Shown: positions 43,634 through 52,875 of the stretch, in pieces | Layout of the letters: every line of letters begins with the position of its first letter | How positions within the stretch are numbered: the first letter of the stretch is position 1 | NCBI RefSeq assembly: GCF_013409995.1 | Contig: NZ_JACCBX010000001.1 | Span: forward strand, 122,932 to 186,931 | Reading direction: 5' to 3' | Source: Neobacillus driksii | GTDB lineage: Bacteria > Bacillota > Bacilli > Bacillales > Cytobacillaceae | Length of the DNA: 64,000 nucleotides | Notes under the pieces: model-generated | Seen by the model: the letters and a program-made list of their open reading frames with translations, nothing else | Databases searched by the model: none | Told to the model about the DNA's origin: nothing | Position numbers and translations under genes: made by a program

Positions 43634-44521
43634 ATGAAGCACTATCTGGCATTTGATATCGGGGGTACACAAATTAAATATGGGATTGTGACAGAAAGAG
43701 GAGAAATTCTTTCCCATTGGATTATGGACACCGAAGCGCACTTCGGCGGACGGGCCATCATCGATAAGGTAATTACGGCCAGTAAAACCATTGTGGCGGA
43801 ATATGCTGTCAGTGGAATTGCCATTAGTACAGCCGGACAGGTTAATTTCCATACCGGAAGTATTGTAGCTGCCGGTGAAACAATCCCTGATTATACAGGT
43901 GTGGAAATTAAGAAACTCGTTAGTGAGGCCCTCGGACTGCCTGTAGCAGTAAGAAATGATGTCGACTGTGCAGCCCTTGGAGAAATGTGGCTTGGTGATC
44001 ACGGCTCAAGCAATTTCATTGCTTTAACCGTAGGTACAGGCATTGGCGGAGCGATTGTGATGGATGGAAAAATGTATTCGGGGCATTCCTTCAGTGCAGG
44101 GGAATGGGGCTATATGCTCGTTGAGGGTGAACCTTTTGAAAAGAATGCCTCCGTTTCTGGATTAATTCAGTTTGCCAATCACTATAAAGGACAACGTCAA
44201 TGGACCGGAAAAGAAATTTTTGATCTATATGATCAAGGTGACGAGCAGATTCAAGAGGCTGTCAGAGAGTTTTATCGTTATTTAGCAATTGGAATCTCCA
44301 ATCTTATATATATTTTTAACCCGGAAAAGGTCATCATCGGCGGAGGTGTCACGGCTCGGGGAGAGACGTTTTTACAAGAAGTACAAACAGAAATCAACAC
44401 CTATTTGCTTCCTTCTTTTCAGAGAAATACAGAGGTTGTTCTTGCTAAACTATCTAATCATGCCGGAATGATTGGGGCGGTTTACCACTTTATGGACGAT
44501 TCATATGAATCTATTAACTAA
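43634..44521 (+). CDS. nanK: ROK-family kinase, N-acetylmannosamine kinase
   Basis: This 295-residue ROK kinase probably phosphorylates ManNAc released by NanA. It has DIGGTQIKYGI at the N-terminus, RNDVDCAALGEMW with the catalytic Asp near residue 104, GTGIGGAIV, and GHSFSAGEWGYML where other ROK proteins bind zinc. The Cys ligands are missing. The ATG at 43634 uses GGAAGGA inside the end of nanE. Coupling with nanE gives the name. The enzyme resembles the ROK kinase at 25614 in its zinc-less motif. A weak inverted repeat (ACTTGTTG/CAACAAGT, 44540-44563) follows. Confidence 0.88.
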   Translation: MKHYLAFDIGGTQIKYGIVTERGEILSHWIMDTEAHFGGRAIIDKVITASKTIVAEYAVSGIAISTAGQVNFHTGSIVAAGETIPDYTGVEIKKLVSEALGLPVAVRNDVDCAALGEMWLGDHGSSNFIALTVGTGIGGAIVMDGKMYSGHSFSAGEWGYMLVEGEPFEKNASVSGLIQFANHYKGQRQWTGKEIFDLYDQGDEQIQEAVREFYRYLAIGISNLIYIFNPEKVIIGGGVTARGETFLQEVQTEINTYLLPSFQRNTEVVLAKLSNHAGMIGAVYHFMDDSYESIN

Positions 44522-44613
44522 AGGCAGTAAGGAAATTGAACTTGTTGGGTTGACTCAACAAGTGGTGGTGGTATAATTTAGATAATTTAGATTAATTAAG
44601 GGGGTAATGGCTG

Positions 44614-46293
44614 ATGGAACTAGAATTTGTAACAAGATGTTTAAGTTCTCTAACAAAGGTTTTTGCTGATCAAGAATTGAAAGATCAGGACTTTAACAAA
44701 GGTTCAGCGCTTTTAAATGAATCTTACTCTTTTCAGGTTGCCTATAAATCTAGAACACTCGTAAAGAATATTAAGGTGAAAGTAAATTCAGCTTTTCATG
44801 ATAAAATCACGGTCCGCTCTGTAGGACTGGTTCCATCCGAATTACCATGTTATCACGATCATGATGATCTCATACTGAAATCAACACCGGGATTATACCC
44901 TGATCCGCTTTATCCGATTCATGCCAAGGATGGTCTAATCGCTTTTCCAGAGCAGTGGCGTTCTGTTTGGATTACTGTTGATCTTCAGGGAGACAGTAAT
45001 CCAGGCAGATATACTATTGATGTAAGCTTTGAAAAGGAAAACGGGGAATGCCTGGGCAAGCAAGCCTTCGAATTAGAGGTTATCGCCGCCGAACTGCCCA
45101 AACAAAAATTAATACATACAGAGTGGTTCCATACCGATTGCCTTGCTACTCATTACCATGTAGATGTATTTAGTGAGGAACATTGGAGGAGAATTGGCCA
45201 ATTTGTTCAAATGGCTGCAAAACATGGAATGAATATGATTTTAACACCCCTATTTACGCCGCCTTTAGATACCGCGGTCGGGGGAGAGCGTCCGACTGTT
45301 CAACTGGTTGATGTAGAAAAGTCAGGTGAAACGTTTCATTTCCACTTTGAAAAGCTAAAAAGATGGATTGATTTATGCAGTAAACAAGGGATAGAGTATT
45401 TTGAGTTTTCCCATCTCTTTACCCAGTGGGGAGCAAAGCATGCGCCGAAAATAGTGGGTATTGAAAATGGAGAGTTTAAACAGTTCTTTGGCTGGGAAAC
45501 GGATGCAGCAGGCGTTGAATACCGAGGTTTTCTTCAGCAATTTCTTCCTAGTCTGCTAGAATTTATTAACGAGAATGCTTTAGAAGATCAATGTTTTTTC
45601 CATGTGTCGGATGAGCCGCATTTACCACAGGTTGAATCATATGAAAATGCCAGTCGCATTCTTCAAGAATATGTAAAAGACTTTCCAGTGATTGACGCAC
45701 TTTCAGACTATACCTTTTATGAGAAAGGACTCGTCCAAACTCCGATTCCTTCCAATGATCATATCCAACCCTTTTTGGAGAATGGGGTAGAAAATCTTTG
45801 GACCTACTATTGTTGTGCTCAATATAAGAAGGTTGCAAACAGATTTTTCTCGATGCCATCGTTCCGTAATCGGGTTCTCGGTATCCAGCTATATAAATAT
45901 AAAATTTCTGGCTTTCTCCACTGGGGATATAACTTTTGGTATGCACAATACTCAAAAAAGGCGATTGATCCATTTAAAAATACCGATGCCAATCATGCAT
46001 TCCCATCCGGAGATGCTTTTCTCGTCTACCCCGGTGAGGATGGACCAATTGAATCGATTCGGCTTGAGGTTTTAAATGAAGCCCTCCAAGATTTGAGAGC
46101 GCTTCAATTGCTGGAAAGCTTGGTTGGCAGAGAACAAGTGTTAACCTTTTTGGAAGAAGGGCTGGATTATGAAATCACCTTTGATCAATATCCCCAAGAC
46201 CAAGAGTGGTACCTGTTAAAAAGGGAGCAGATGAATAACAAGATTAAAGAAATAACCCTTACTACTGACTTAAGTTCAAGGAAGAAGGTGTAG
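44614..46293 (+). CDS. DUF4091/GH123-like glycosidase, cytosolic
   Basis: This 559-residue protein has an N-terminal beta-sandwich (about 1-160) and a TIM-barrel-like DUF4091 domain (about 165-520). DUF4091 is the catalytic fold of GH123, whose known members are beta-N-acetylgalactosaminidases that use substrate-assisted catalysis with an Asp-Glu pair. Here HVSDEPH provides Asp333-Glu334. There is no signal peptide. Within this operon a role in removing beta-linked GalNAc or GlcNAc from imported glycans is plausible, but specificity cannot be read from sequence. GGGGGT precedes the ATG, and the GH35 gene starts one base after its stop. Confidence 0.78.
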   Translation: MELEFVTRCLSSLTKVFADQELKDQDFNKGSALLNESYSFQVAYKSRTLVKNIKVKVNSAFHDKITVRSVGLVPSELPCYHDHDDLILKSTPGLYPDPLYPIHAKDGLIAFPEQWRSVWITVDLQGDSNPGRYTIDVSFEKENGECLGKQAFELEVIAAELPKQKLIHTEWFHTDCLATHYHVDVFSEEHWRRIGQFVQMAAKHGMNMILTPLFTPPLDTAVGGERPTVQLVDVEKSGETFHFHFEKLKRWIDLCSKQGIEYFEFSHLFTQWGAKHAPKIVGIENGEFKQFFGWETDAAGVEYRGFLQQFLPSLLEFINENALEDQCFFHVSDEPHLPQVESYENASRILQEYVKDFPVIDALSDYTFYEKGLVQTPIPSNDHIQPFLENGVENLWTYYCCAQYKKVANRFFSMPSFRNRVLGIQLYKYKISGFLHWGYNFWYAQYSKKAIDPFKNTDANHAFPSGDAFLVYPGEDGPIESIRLEVLNEALQDLRALQLLESLVGREQVLTFLEEGLDYEITFDQYPQDQEWYLLKREQMNNKIKEITLTTDLSSRKKV

Positions 46294-46294
46294 G

Positions 46295-48040
46295 ATGTCA
46301 GCATTAACATTTAATCCTCAATCGTTTTTATTAGAAGGCAAGGAAATCCGACTATTAAGCGGTGCGATGCATTATTTCCGTACGGTGCCAGAATACTGGG
46401 AAGAACGTTTATTAAAATTAAAAGAATGTGGGTTTAATACGGTAGAAACCTATGTAGCATGGAATTTACATGAGCCTGAGGAAGGGCAGTTTGTTTTTGA
46501 GGGCATCGCTGATATTGAAACTTTCATCAAAACGGCAGAAAAAGTGGGACTTCATGTCATTGTCAGACCCGGCCCTTATATATGTGCAGAATGGGAATTC
46601 GGCGGCTTTCCTTATTGGCTCCTGACCGTACCAAATATCAAATTACGCTGCTACAATGAACCGTATTTAGAAAAAGTAGATGCCTTTTTCGATGTCTTAT
46701 TTGAACGATTGCAGCCATTGCTTCGTTCTAATGGCGGTCCGATTATTGCAGTCCAAGTCGAAAATGAATATGGAAGTTTTGGAAATGACAAAAAATATCT
46801 AAATTATATGCGCGATAGCATTAAAAAACGGGTCCATGATGAATTGCTATTTACTTCCGATGGTCCGGCACCAAGCATGCTTCATGGCGGGATGATTGAA
46901 GGCGTTCTGGAAACCGTAAATTTTGGTTCACGCACAGAAAGCGCGTTTGAACAATTAAAAAAGTATCAGCCAAATGCTCCGCTGATGTGTATGGAGTTTT
47001 GGCATGGCTGGTTCGATCATTGGGGCGAAGAGCACCACACTCGATCATCTGAAAGTGTCATTGAAACATTGGAAAGTATTCTGCAGGAAAAGGGTTCTGT
47101 CAACTTTTATATGGCCCATGGCGGAACGAATTTTGGTTTCTATAATGGAGCGAATCATAATGAGGAAGTTTATCAGCCAACGATTACTAGCTATGATTAT
47201 GATGGCTTATTGACAGAATCAGGTGATATAACGGAAAAATTCATTGCGGTGAGAAAGACGTTTGAAAAATACGTTGATTTGCCTGAAATGAAATTACCTC
47301 CTGTCACACCAAAAAAACAGTACGGTGAGGTTTATTTCACAGAGCGTGCTGCCTTACTAGATTCATTGAATCAACTCTCTAGTCCAGTTGCGAGCCAAAC
47401 GCCATTAACGATGGAGGAGTATGGGCAGGCTTATGGGTTTATCGTTTATGAAACAGTGATAAAAGGAGCTTACGGAAAGCAGATGATAACCGTTCAAGAT
47501 GTTCATGACCGCGGTCAGATTTATTTGAATGGTGAATATGCAGGGTTAGTTGAGCGCAACGGCGACCGCTCCCGTATCGAAGTGGATATTACAGAGCAAG
47601 AAACAAAACTGCAAATTATCGTGGAAAATATGGGACGGATTAATTACGGACCATTCCTCGAGGATCATAAAGGAATTACAGAAGGAGTCCGATTAGGCAA
47701 CCAATTTTTATTTGATTGGACTGTGTATCCTTTACCGTTAAAAGATTTGAGTTCCTTAACGTTTACTAGTGATGAGGCAAAAGAAAATCATCCTTATCTT
47801 CACCGGGGAACTTTGAATATTGATGAAGCGGCAGATACGTTTGTCGATATGTCCGGTTGGACAAAAGGGGTTGTCTTTGTGAATGGACATAATCTTGGCC
47901 GATACTGGGAAATCGGTCCGCAGCAAACCCTCTATGTACCAGCTCCGTTTTTGCATAATGGGAAAAACGAAATTGTCGTATTGGAATTACATGAGCATAA
48001 AGAAAGTATAAGGTTTGTGGACCAGCCTGTATTAGGATAA
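46295..48040 (+). CDS. GH35 beta-galactosidase, cytosolic
   Basis: This 581-residue family 35 enzyme should remove terminal beta-galactose. The family signature GGPIIAVQVENEYG holds acid/base Glu158, and MCMEFWHGWFDHWGE holds nucleophile Glu234. The catalytic barrel spans about 5-325 and is followed by two galactose-binding-like beta domains. The lack of a signal peptide places it in the cytosol. Translational coupling to the DUF4091 gene and position after nan genes fit sequential trimming: sialic acid first, galactose next. It may favour beta-1,3 linkages as some GH35 enzymes do (family knowledge, not seen here). Confidence 0.9.
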   Translation: MSALTFNPQSFLLEGKEIRLLSGAMHYFRTVPEYWEERLLKLKECGFNTVETYVAWNLHEPEEGQFVFEGIADIETFIKTAEKVGLHVIVRPGPYICAEWEFGGFPYWLLTVPNIKLRCYNEPYLEKVDAFFDVLFERLQPLLRSNGGPIIAVQVENEYGSFGNDKKYLNYMRDSIKKRVHDELLFTSDGPAPSMLHGGMIEGVLETVNFGSRTESAFEQLKKYQPNAPLMCMEFWHGWFDHWGEEHHTRSSESVIETLESILQEKGSVNFYMAHGGTNFGFYNGANHNEEVYQPTITSYDYDGLLTESGDITEKFIAVRKTFEKYVDLPEMKLPPVTPKKQYGEVYFTERAALLDSLNQLSSPVASQTPLTMEEYGQAYGFIVYETVIKGAYGKQMITVQDVHDRGQIYLNGEYAGLVERNGDRSRIEVDITEQETKLQIIVENMGRINYGPFLEDHKGITEGVRLGNQFLFDWTVYPLPLKDLSSLTFTSDEAKENHPYLHRGTLNIDEAADTFVDMSGWTKGVVFVNGHNLGRYWEIGPQQTLYVPAPFLHNGKNEIVVLELHEHKESIRFVDQPVLG

Positions 48041-48079
48041 TACCTTCACACTACCCGAAAGAAAAAAGGAGCAACCATC

Positions 48080-48532
48080 ATGATTGTTAATCACATTGAT
48101 AATGTAAATTCTTACAAAGGGCTCAATGAGAAATTCGATAAAGCTTTTGAATATATCCAAAACACGAATTTTGAAAAGTTGGAGCCAGGCTTCTATGAAA
48201 TAGAAGGAGAAGAACTTTTTCTTAATCTAGTTGAATATGAAACAAAAGGTATAGAGGACCGTGTCTGGGAATCACACAAAAGATATATCGATATCCAAGT
48301 CATCATCGAGGGACATGAATTCATTGGGTATGAGTTATTTGAACGGTTAAAAATCAAAGAGGATTACAATGAGCAGGATGATATTTACTTTTTGGAAGGC
48401 AGTCTGCAATCCAAGGTAAAACTTGAAAAAGGTGATTTTATCATTTGCTATCCACAAGATGCTCATATGGCTGGAATAATGGTCAATGGCCGCGAAAAGG
48501 TCAAAAAAGCTGTTTTTAAAGTCAAACTATAG
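48080..48532 (+). CDS. YhcH/YjgK/YiaL-family protein, NanQ-like
   Basis: This 150-residue cupin-type protein of the YhcH/YjgK/YiaL (DUF386) family occurs in sialic acid operons. E. coli YhcH (NanQ) acts on sialic acid anomers. Visible marks are YEIEGEELFLNLVEYETKG, ESHKRYIDIQVIIEGHEFIGY with metal-binding His/Glu residues, and FIICYPQDAHMAGI near the C-terminus. It is the last gene before a terminator, so it ends the sialoglycan operon. AAAAGGAG precedes the ATG. Its presence supports the view that free sialic acid is made inside the cell. Confidence 0.9.
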   Translation: MIVNHIDNVNSYKGLNEKFDKAFEYIQNTNFEKLEPGFYEIEGEELFLNLVEYETKGIEDRVWESHKRYIDIQVIIEGHEFIGYELFERLKIKEDYNEQDDIYFLEGSLQSKVKLEKGDFIICYPQDAHMAGIMVNGREKVKKAVFKVKL

Positions 48533-48551
48533 AAAAACTGTACAACAGCAG

Positions 48552-48577
48552 CCCTGATGTCTACGTCAGGGTTTTCC
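48552..48577 (+). terminator. Terminator of sialoglycan operon
   Basis: CCCTGATGT (48552-48560) pairs with ACGTCAGGG (48563-48571) with one G-U pair, followed by TTTT and a further T run. Confidence 0.75.
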
Positions 48578-48692
48578 GTTTTTTGGAACCGTCGTTTAAA
48601 AACAAACCGTGCTATTCAGACCTTCTTGTTCGTAATGCCCCGAATTATAAATTACACCTCCATGCCGTATTTAATAGAAAGGATATCGCGAT

Positions 48693-50540
48693 ATGTCAGT
48701 ATTTAGCAAGGATAAAAAAGAATACGCCATTTCGTATCGTTTAATGTTTTTTATTATCATGATTATCTTAATTGCTCTAGCTGTAACATGCTCTTATTCT
48801 ATTTATATTTACCAAAAATCAACACAGGAAACCGCTATAAAACATGCCCATGAAGGATTAGAACCGTTGATACAACAGATAGAAGGTGTTTTTAATAGTA
48901 TGGAAGTATCTGTGAACTCATTATGGACCCATCAGGATCTTCAGTATTTATTACAAATCCCCTTAGAGGATTGGAACGAAAATCCACGCCACATTCTCAA
49001 CATTAATCAGCATATGTCCTTTTTGTTTTCCTGGCAGCAGGGAATTAAAGGAATCTACATTATTACTGATGACGGTGGAATTATTTATGATAGTTCCAGA
49101 ACGGTATTGAACCGAACCTACAATATTCTAAATGAGTCCTTTATCCAAAAGAGCAGACTTATGACGAAACCTTTTATCGATGGGCCACATGATTCTAACT
49201 ATAACTTGGATCGTGAACAAGTGTTTTCTTTAACAAGGCCCTTATATGAAGTGCCAAGTATTAAATGGCGGGGTGTTATTCGGATTGATGTTAGTGCGGA
49301 AAAATTGTTTCGGATTTTGAGAAATGTTGATCAGAGAAATGATGCTAATCTACTGGTAGTAGATGATAATAAAAGGATCGTTTATAGTCGTTCCTCGACT
49401 CTTATTGGCACAGATATATCAAACACTGCTTACCGATTGATTTCACCTTCGAGAGAAAACAGTACTGATCTTATTCAAAAAGTAAAAATAGACAACCATT
49501 CCTATTATGCTTTCAGCGAGTATTCACCTGTTTTAAACTGGACATTTTATCGATTAGAACCGATTGAGGTGACACAAACCGTTGTCTCTAAAATGATTCT
49601 CCTTGTGATTGGAATTGGTTTATTCTCATCACTTGTTATTTTTTTAATTGGCTGGAGGCTGCTTCTTCAAGCTTTTAACCCTTTAAAACAACTCGTCTAT
49701 GCATTTCAAAGATTAGGAGGCGGTGACTTTTCGTCACAAGTAGAACCCACTAGAATCAAAGAAATGAAGCCTGTAGTAGACCAATATAATAACCTTGTCA
49801 ATCGACTTAGCCATGTCACTGAGCATTTATTCCTTGAGAAGCTAGAGCGTCAGCAGACTGAAATTCAAAACCAAAAGATCAAACTGCAGAAACGCGAGAT
49901 TGAAATCAGGCAAAAGGAAGCCGAGAAACGTCAATTAGAGGCACAAATAAATCCTCATTTTTTGTACAATACACTATCGTGTATCCAAAGTATGGCTGAA
50001 CTTGATGATAATCACCGAATAGAAAGTGCTGTCAACTTATTAAGCAGACATTTACGTTATACGGTGTCAAATGAAAAATATTTTGTCACCATAGAAGAAG
50101 AGCTTACCTATGTAAAGGTGTTTACGGAAATTCAAAAATTTAGGTATAACGATAAAATTAATTTCATTTACGATGTACCGCGAACATTGTTCCCACTGAG
50201 AATTAATCGGCTGCTTATTCAGCCTATTGTTGAAAATGCCTACATCCATGGATTAGAAGGAAAACTAGGAAAAGGGAATATTTTTTTAAAGGTTTCTTAT
50301 ACTGAGCCATTTTTATCCATTGAAGTACGAGACGATGGAGTTGGAATGTCACTAGATAAATTACAGGAATTAAATGATTTTATTCAAAGTCATAAAAAAG
50401 AAGATTCATTGATTCCTAAGGTAGATTCAGGTTTAAAAAATGTCATTAGACGCATTTTTTTAACCTACGGCAAGTCATCGATGGTTCAGATTGATAGTGA
50501 CAAAAACAAAACTGCTATTCAAATACGTATAAAATTATAA
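48693..50540 (+). CDS. YesM-type sensor histidine kinase
   Basis: This 615-residue sensor has TM1 (about 17-40), an extracytoplasmic Cache-like domain (about 42-295), TM2 (about 300-325), HAMP, and a coiled coil rich in Gln/Lys/Glu (about 375-415) leading to LEAQINPHFLYNTLSC with phospho-accepting His422. The HATPase part carries LIQPIVENAYIHGLEG (N box) and VRDDGVGMS (G1 box, DDG). It is followed after 13 nt by its response regulator, then a sugar importer and a sulfatase. The ligand may therefore be a sulfated or other glycan fragment (inference). Confidence 0.9.
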   Translation: MSVFSKDKKEYAISYRLMFFIIMIILIALAVTCSYSIYIYQKSTQETAIKHAHEGLEPLIQQIEGVFNSMEVSVNSLWTHQDLQYLLQIPLEDWNENPRHILNINQHMSFLFSWQQGIKGIYIITDDGGIIYDSSRTVLNRTYNILNESFIQKSRLMTKPFIDGPHDSNYNLDREQVFSLTRPLYEVPSIKWRGVIRIDVSAEKLFRILRNVDQRNDANLLVVDDNKRIVYSRSSTLIGTDISNTAYRLISPSRENSTDLIQKVKIDNHSYYAFSEYSPVLNWTFYRLEPIEVTQTVVSKMILLVIGIGLFSSLVIFLIGWRLLLQAFNPLKQLVYAFQRLGGGDFSSQVEPTRIKEMKPVVDQYNNLVNRLSHVTEHLFLEKLERQQTEIQNQKIKLQKREIEIRQKEAEKRQLEAQINPHFLYNTLSCIQSMAELDDNHRIESAVNLLSRHLRYTVSNEKYFVTIEEELTYVKVFTEIQKFRYNDKINFIYDVPRTLFPLRINRLLIQPIVENAYIHGLEGKLGKGNIFLKVSYTEPFLSIEVRDDGVGMSLDKLQELNDFIQSHKKEDSLIPKVDSGLKNVIRRIFLTYGKSSMVQIDSDKNKTAIQIRIKL

Positions 50541-50553
50541 AGGAGTCTACCAA

Positions 50554-51297
50554 ATGATTAAGGTCATGATTATTGAGGATGAAAAGTTTTTTCGAGAGTC
50601 ATTCGAACGTAAACTCAATAAATTTCAAGATATAAAAGTGGTTAGTTCCTTTGAAAATACTAAAGAGGCCAAAGTAAAGCTGACCCAGTTGGTTCCTGAT
50701 GTCATTTTCTCAGACATTCGAATGCCCGGCGAGAATGGGATTGAATTTTTAGAGTATATCAACCACGAAATTAAGCAGCCAGTAAAATATGTATTGGTAA
50801 GCGGCTATGCGGATTTTGCATATGCAAAACGTGCAATGCAGCTGGGTGCCTTTGACTTTCTTGAAAAGCCTATCGTGATGGAGGAACTGGAAGCTCTTAT
50901 TCATCGTATTCGAAAAGAGATCAATCCCCATTACCCCTATCAACCTGGACAAAATAACTCTATTGATGACACGCAAATGATGAACAAGGCGAAGGATTGG
51001 ATATTAAACCACCTTGAATCGGCTACGCTTGATAACCTGGCTCAGTATTTACAAATGAATTCATCTGCGCTTAGCAGAAAATTTAAAAAAGAAGCGGGGA
51101 TGTCATTTATTCAGTTTGTCACACAAGAAAGAATGAAATATTCAAAACAGCTTTTAAATAATCCTTTAATCAAAATTCAAGAGATTGCAAAAATCCTAGG
51201 TTATGAGGACCAGCGTTATTTTACCGAAGTGTTTAAAAAACATTTTCAACTTTCACCACAAAGATATAGGAAAATAAAAGATGAACAGGAGAAATAG
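50554..51297 (+). CDS. YesN-type response regulator, short form
   Basis: This 247-residue regulator has a receiver domain with Asp54 (FSDIRMPGE) and Lys in FLEKPI, joined by only a short linker (about 125-140) to an AraC double HTH (about 145-243: ATLDNLAQYLQMNSSALSRKF, then KIQEIAKILGYEDQRYF). It lacks the long middle region found in the two other regulators of this window. AAAGGAG precedes the ATG. It probably activates the importer operon starting at 51405. Confidence 0.9.
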   Translation: MIKVMIIEDEKFFRESFERKLNKFQDIKVVSSFENTKEAKVKLTQLVPDVIFSDIRMPGENGIEFLEYINHEIKQPVKYVLVSGYADFAYAKRAMQLGAFDFLEKPIVMEELEALIHRIRKEINPHYPYQPGQNNSIDDTQMMNKAKDWILNHLESATLDNLAQYLQMNSSALSRKFKKEAGMSFIQFVTQERMKYSKQLLNNPLIKIQEIAKILGYEDQRYFTEVFKKHFQLSPQRYRKIKDEQEK

Positions 51298-51333
51298 GGC
51301 AAAAAATTCCCACGTATTTGCAAAAAAAATGAA

Positions 51334-51364
51334 ACATTCTAACTTTTCAAAAAATACATTAGAA
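51334..51364. promoter_or_regulatory. Weak 22-nt-spaced direct repeat before importer operon
   Basis: ACATTCTAA (51334-51342) and ACATTAGAA (51356-51364) agree at 7 of 9 positions and lie 22 nt apart just upstream of the cre site. It is a possible tandem site for the short response regulator, with low certainty because the region is very AT-rich. Confidence 0.25.
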
Positions 51365-51371
51365 TTTTATT

Positions 51372-51385
51372 TGTAAGCGTTAACA
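51372..51385. promoter_or_regulatory. cre site, third importer operon
   Basis: TGTAAGCGTTAACA fits the cre consensus TGWNANCGNTNWCA at every fixed position, 20 nt before the binding-protein start. CcpA binding here would block transcription of the importer operon. Regulation is inferred. Confidence 0.6.
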
Positions 51386-51404
51386 TCTAAAAAGGGGTGG
51401 AAAG

Positions 51405-52862
51405 ATGAAGAGGCGAAGTAAAATTTTCGGTGTAATCATGATTTTATTTATGCTTGTACTAGCAGGCTGTCAAAATGAGAGTTCTTCGACAGAAGCCGGA
51501 AGTGGGAAAAGTGGAGAGAAGGAAGTAACCATTAAATTATTTTCTGCTCATGGACAATTTAGAAATGGTCAATATGGATATGAACGAATCCAGGAGTTTA
51601 TGAAGAAGCATCCTAATATTAAGGTAGAAGTCACTTATGCTCACGGTAAAAATTGGGACGATACATTTTTAGCGTTGGCATCTTCTAACGAACTGCCTGA
51701 TATTATTCAGCCTACAGGTAATTTTCTGATCGGAGACTTAGTTCAAAATGGCTGGGTGCAGCCGTTAGATGCTCATTTTGATATTAAGGACCGTTTTCCA
51801 AATGAAGTTTTTGTTGAAGGGGTTAACATGCTCGATGGTAAGATTTACTCCTATCCAAGAATTAGTCCAAAGAGTGGATCATTCATGCTATACCATACAG
51901 ACTTAATGGAAGAAGCAGGTTTAGACCCGGCAAGTCCACCGAAGAATTGGGACGACCTATTGGAAATGGGCAAGCAAGTAACAGAAAAGGTTGATGGTGT
52001 TTACGGCTTTGCAATCCCATTAAAGGATAGTGCAGCCGCACATACTCTCCTTCTTGCACGTACTCTTCAGCCAACATTGGATGGAGAAGGATTTGACTTT
52101 CAAAAAGGAGGATATGACTTAGACTCTGAAAATGTCGTTAAAGCTATAGAATTTCTATTAAAGATGAAAGATGCAGGAATCGTGCACCCCAACTCACCTA
52201 CCTTAGGATTACTAGATTATCAGGGATTGTTTGCGAACAAGCAGGCTGCATTTGGATTTAATGCACAATGGATTGTTCGTGTAAATCAGCATGAACTGGG
52301 TGGAGTAGAAGACTATAATGTGGCAGAAATTCCAGTCTTAAAAGAAGGAGATCGTTTGTATCAGGGGGTGGTCCCTGGGACCTATGATGCCTATTTAACA
52401 AAATCAACCAAACATCCAAAAGAAGCTGCAGAGTTGTTAAAGTGGCTAACTTCCAAGGAAGACTATTATGTTGGTCAAATGAAGAAGGATTTATTGCTCC
52501 CTCCACATCCAGATTTAATTCAAGATGAAAGCAATTATTCAAGTGAGCAGTTGAAGAAAATGGCTCAAATCTTGGAAGACACTGTCGTGTATCGTCCGGT
52601 TTATGAAAGTAATCTAGGTGCATTTGAAGCCAAAAAAATCGAAAAAACCATGGCTCCTCCAAGGCTGCAATTAAATGATATTATCATCGGTGCGTATATT
52701 GGAGAAATGATAGACTGGAAAAAAGAATTAACAAAATTAAATGATGCATTAAATACACGTCTTGATGAGGCAATTAAAAAGGCCGCAGCAGAAGGACAAG
52801 ATGTATCAAGAGATGATTTAACATTCCCTAATTTCGATGGTAAATCGAATTATAATCAATAG
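51405..52862 (+). CDS. ABC sugar-binding lipoprotein
   Basis: This 485-residue family 1 solute-binding lipoprotein has a signal peptide with lipobox VLAGC at about residue 22 and a Ser/Gly-rich linker. EVTIKLFSAHGQFRNGQYGYERIQEFMKKHP is the first beta-alpha unit. Its sequence differs clearly from the 31835/35580 pair, so it serves another ligand. AAGGGGTGG precedes the ATG. It leads an operon with two permeases and a sulfatase, which suggests a sulfated saccharide as cargo (inference). A strong hairpin follows the stop. Confidence 0.87.
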   Translation: MKRRSKIFGVIMILFMLVLAGCQNESSSTEAGSGKSGEKEVTIKLFSAHGQFRNGQYGYERIQEFMKKHPNIKVEVTYAHGKNWDDTFLALASSNELPDIIQPTGNFLIGDLVQNGWVQPLDAHFDIKDRFPNEVFVEGVNMLDGKIYSYPRISPKSGSFMLYHTDLMEEAGLDPASPPKNWDDLLEMGKQVTEKVDGVYGFAIPLKDSAAAHTLLLARTLQPTLDGEGFDFQKGGYDLDSENVVKAIEFLLKMKDAGIVHPNSPTLGLLDYQGLFANKQAAFGFNAQWIVRVNQHELGGVEDYNVAEIPVLKEGDRLYQGVVPGTYDAYLTKSTKHPKEAAELLKWLTSKEDYYVGQMKKDLLLPPHPDLIQDESNYSSEQLKKMAQILEDTVVYRPVYESNLGAFEAKKIEKTMAPPRLQLNDIIIGAYIGEMIDWKKELTKLNDALNTRLDEAIKKAAAEGQDVSRDDLTFPNFDGKSNYNQ

Positions 52863-52875
52863 TTACTAAAATCTG

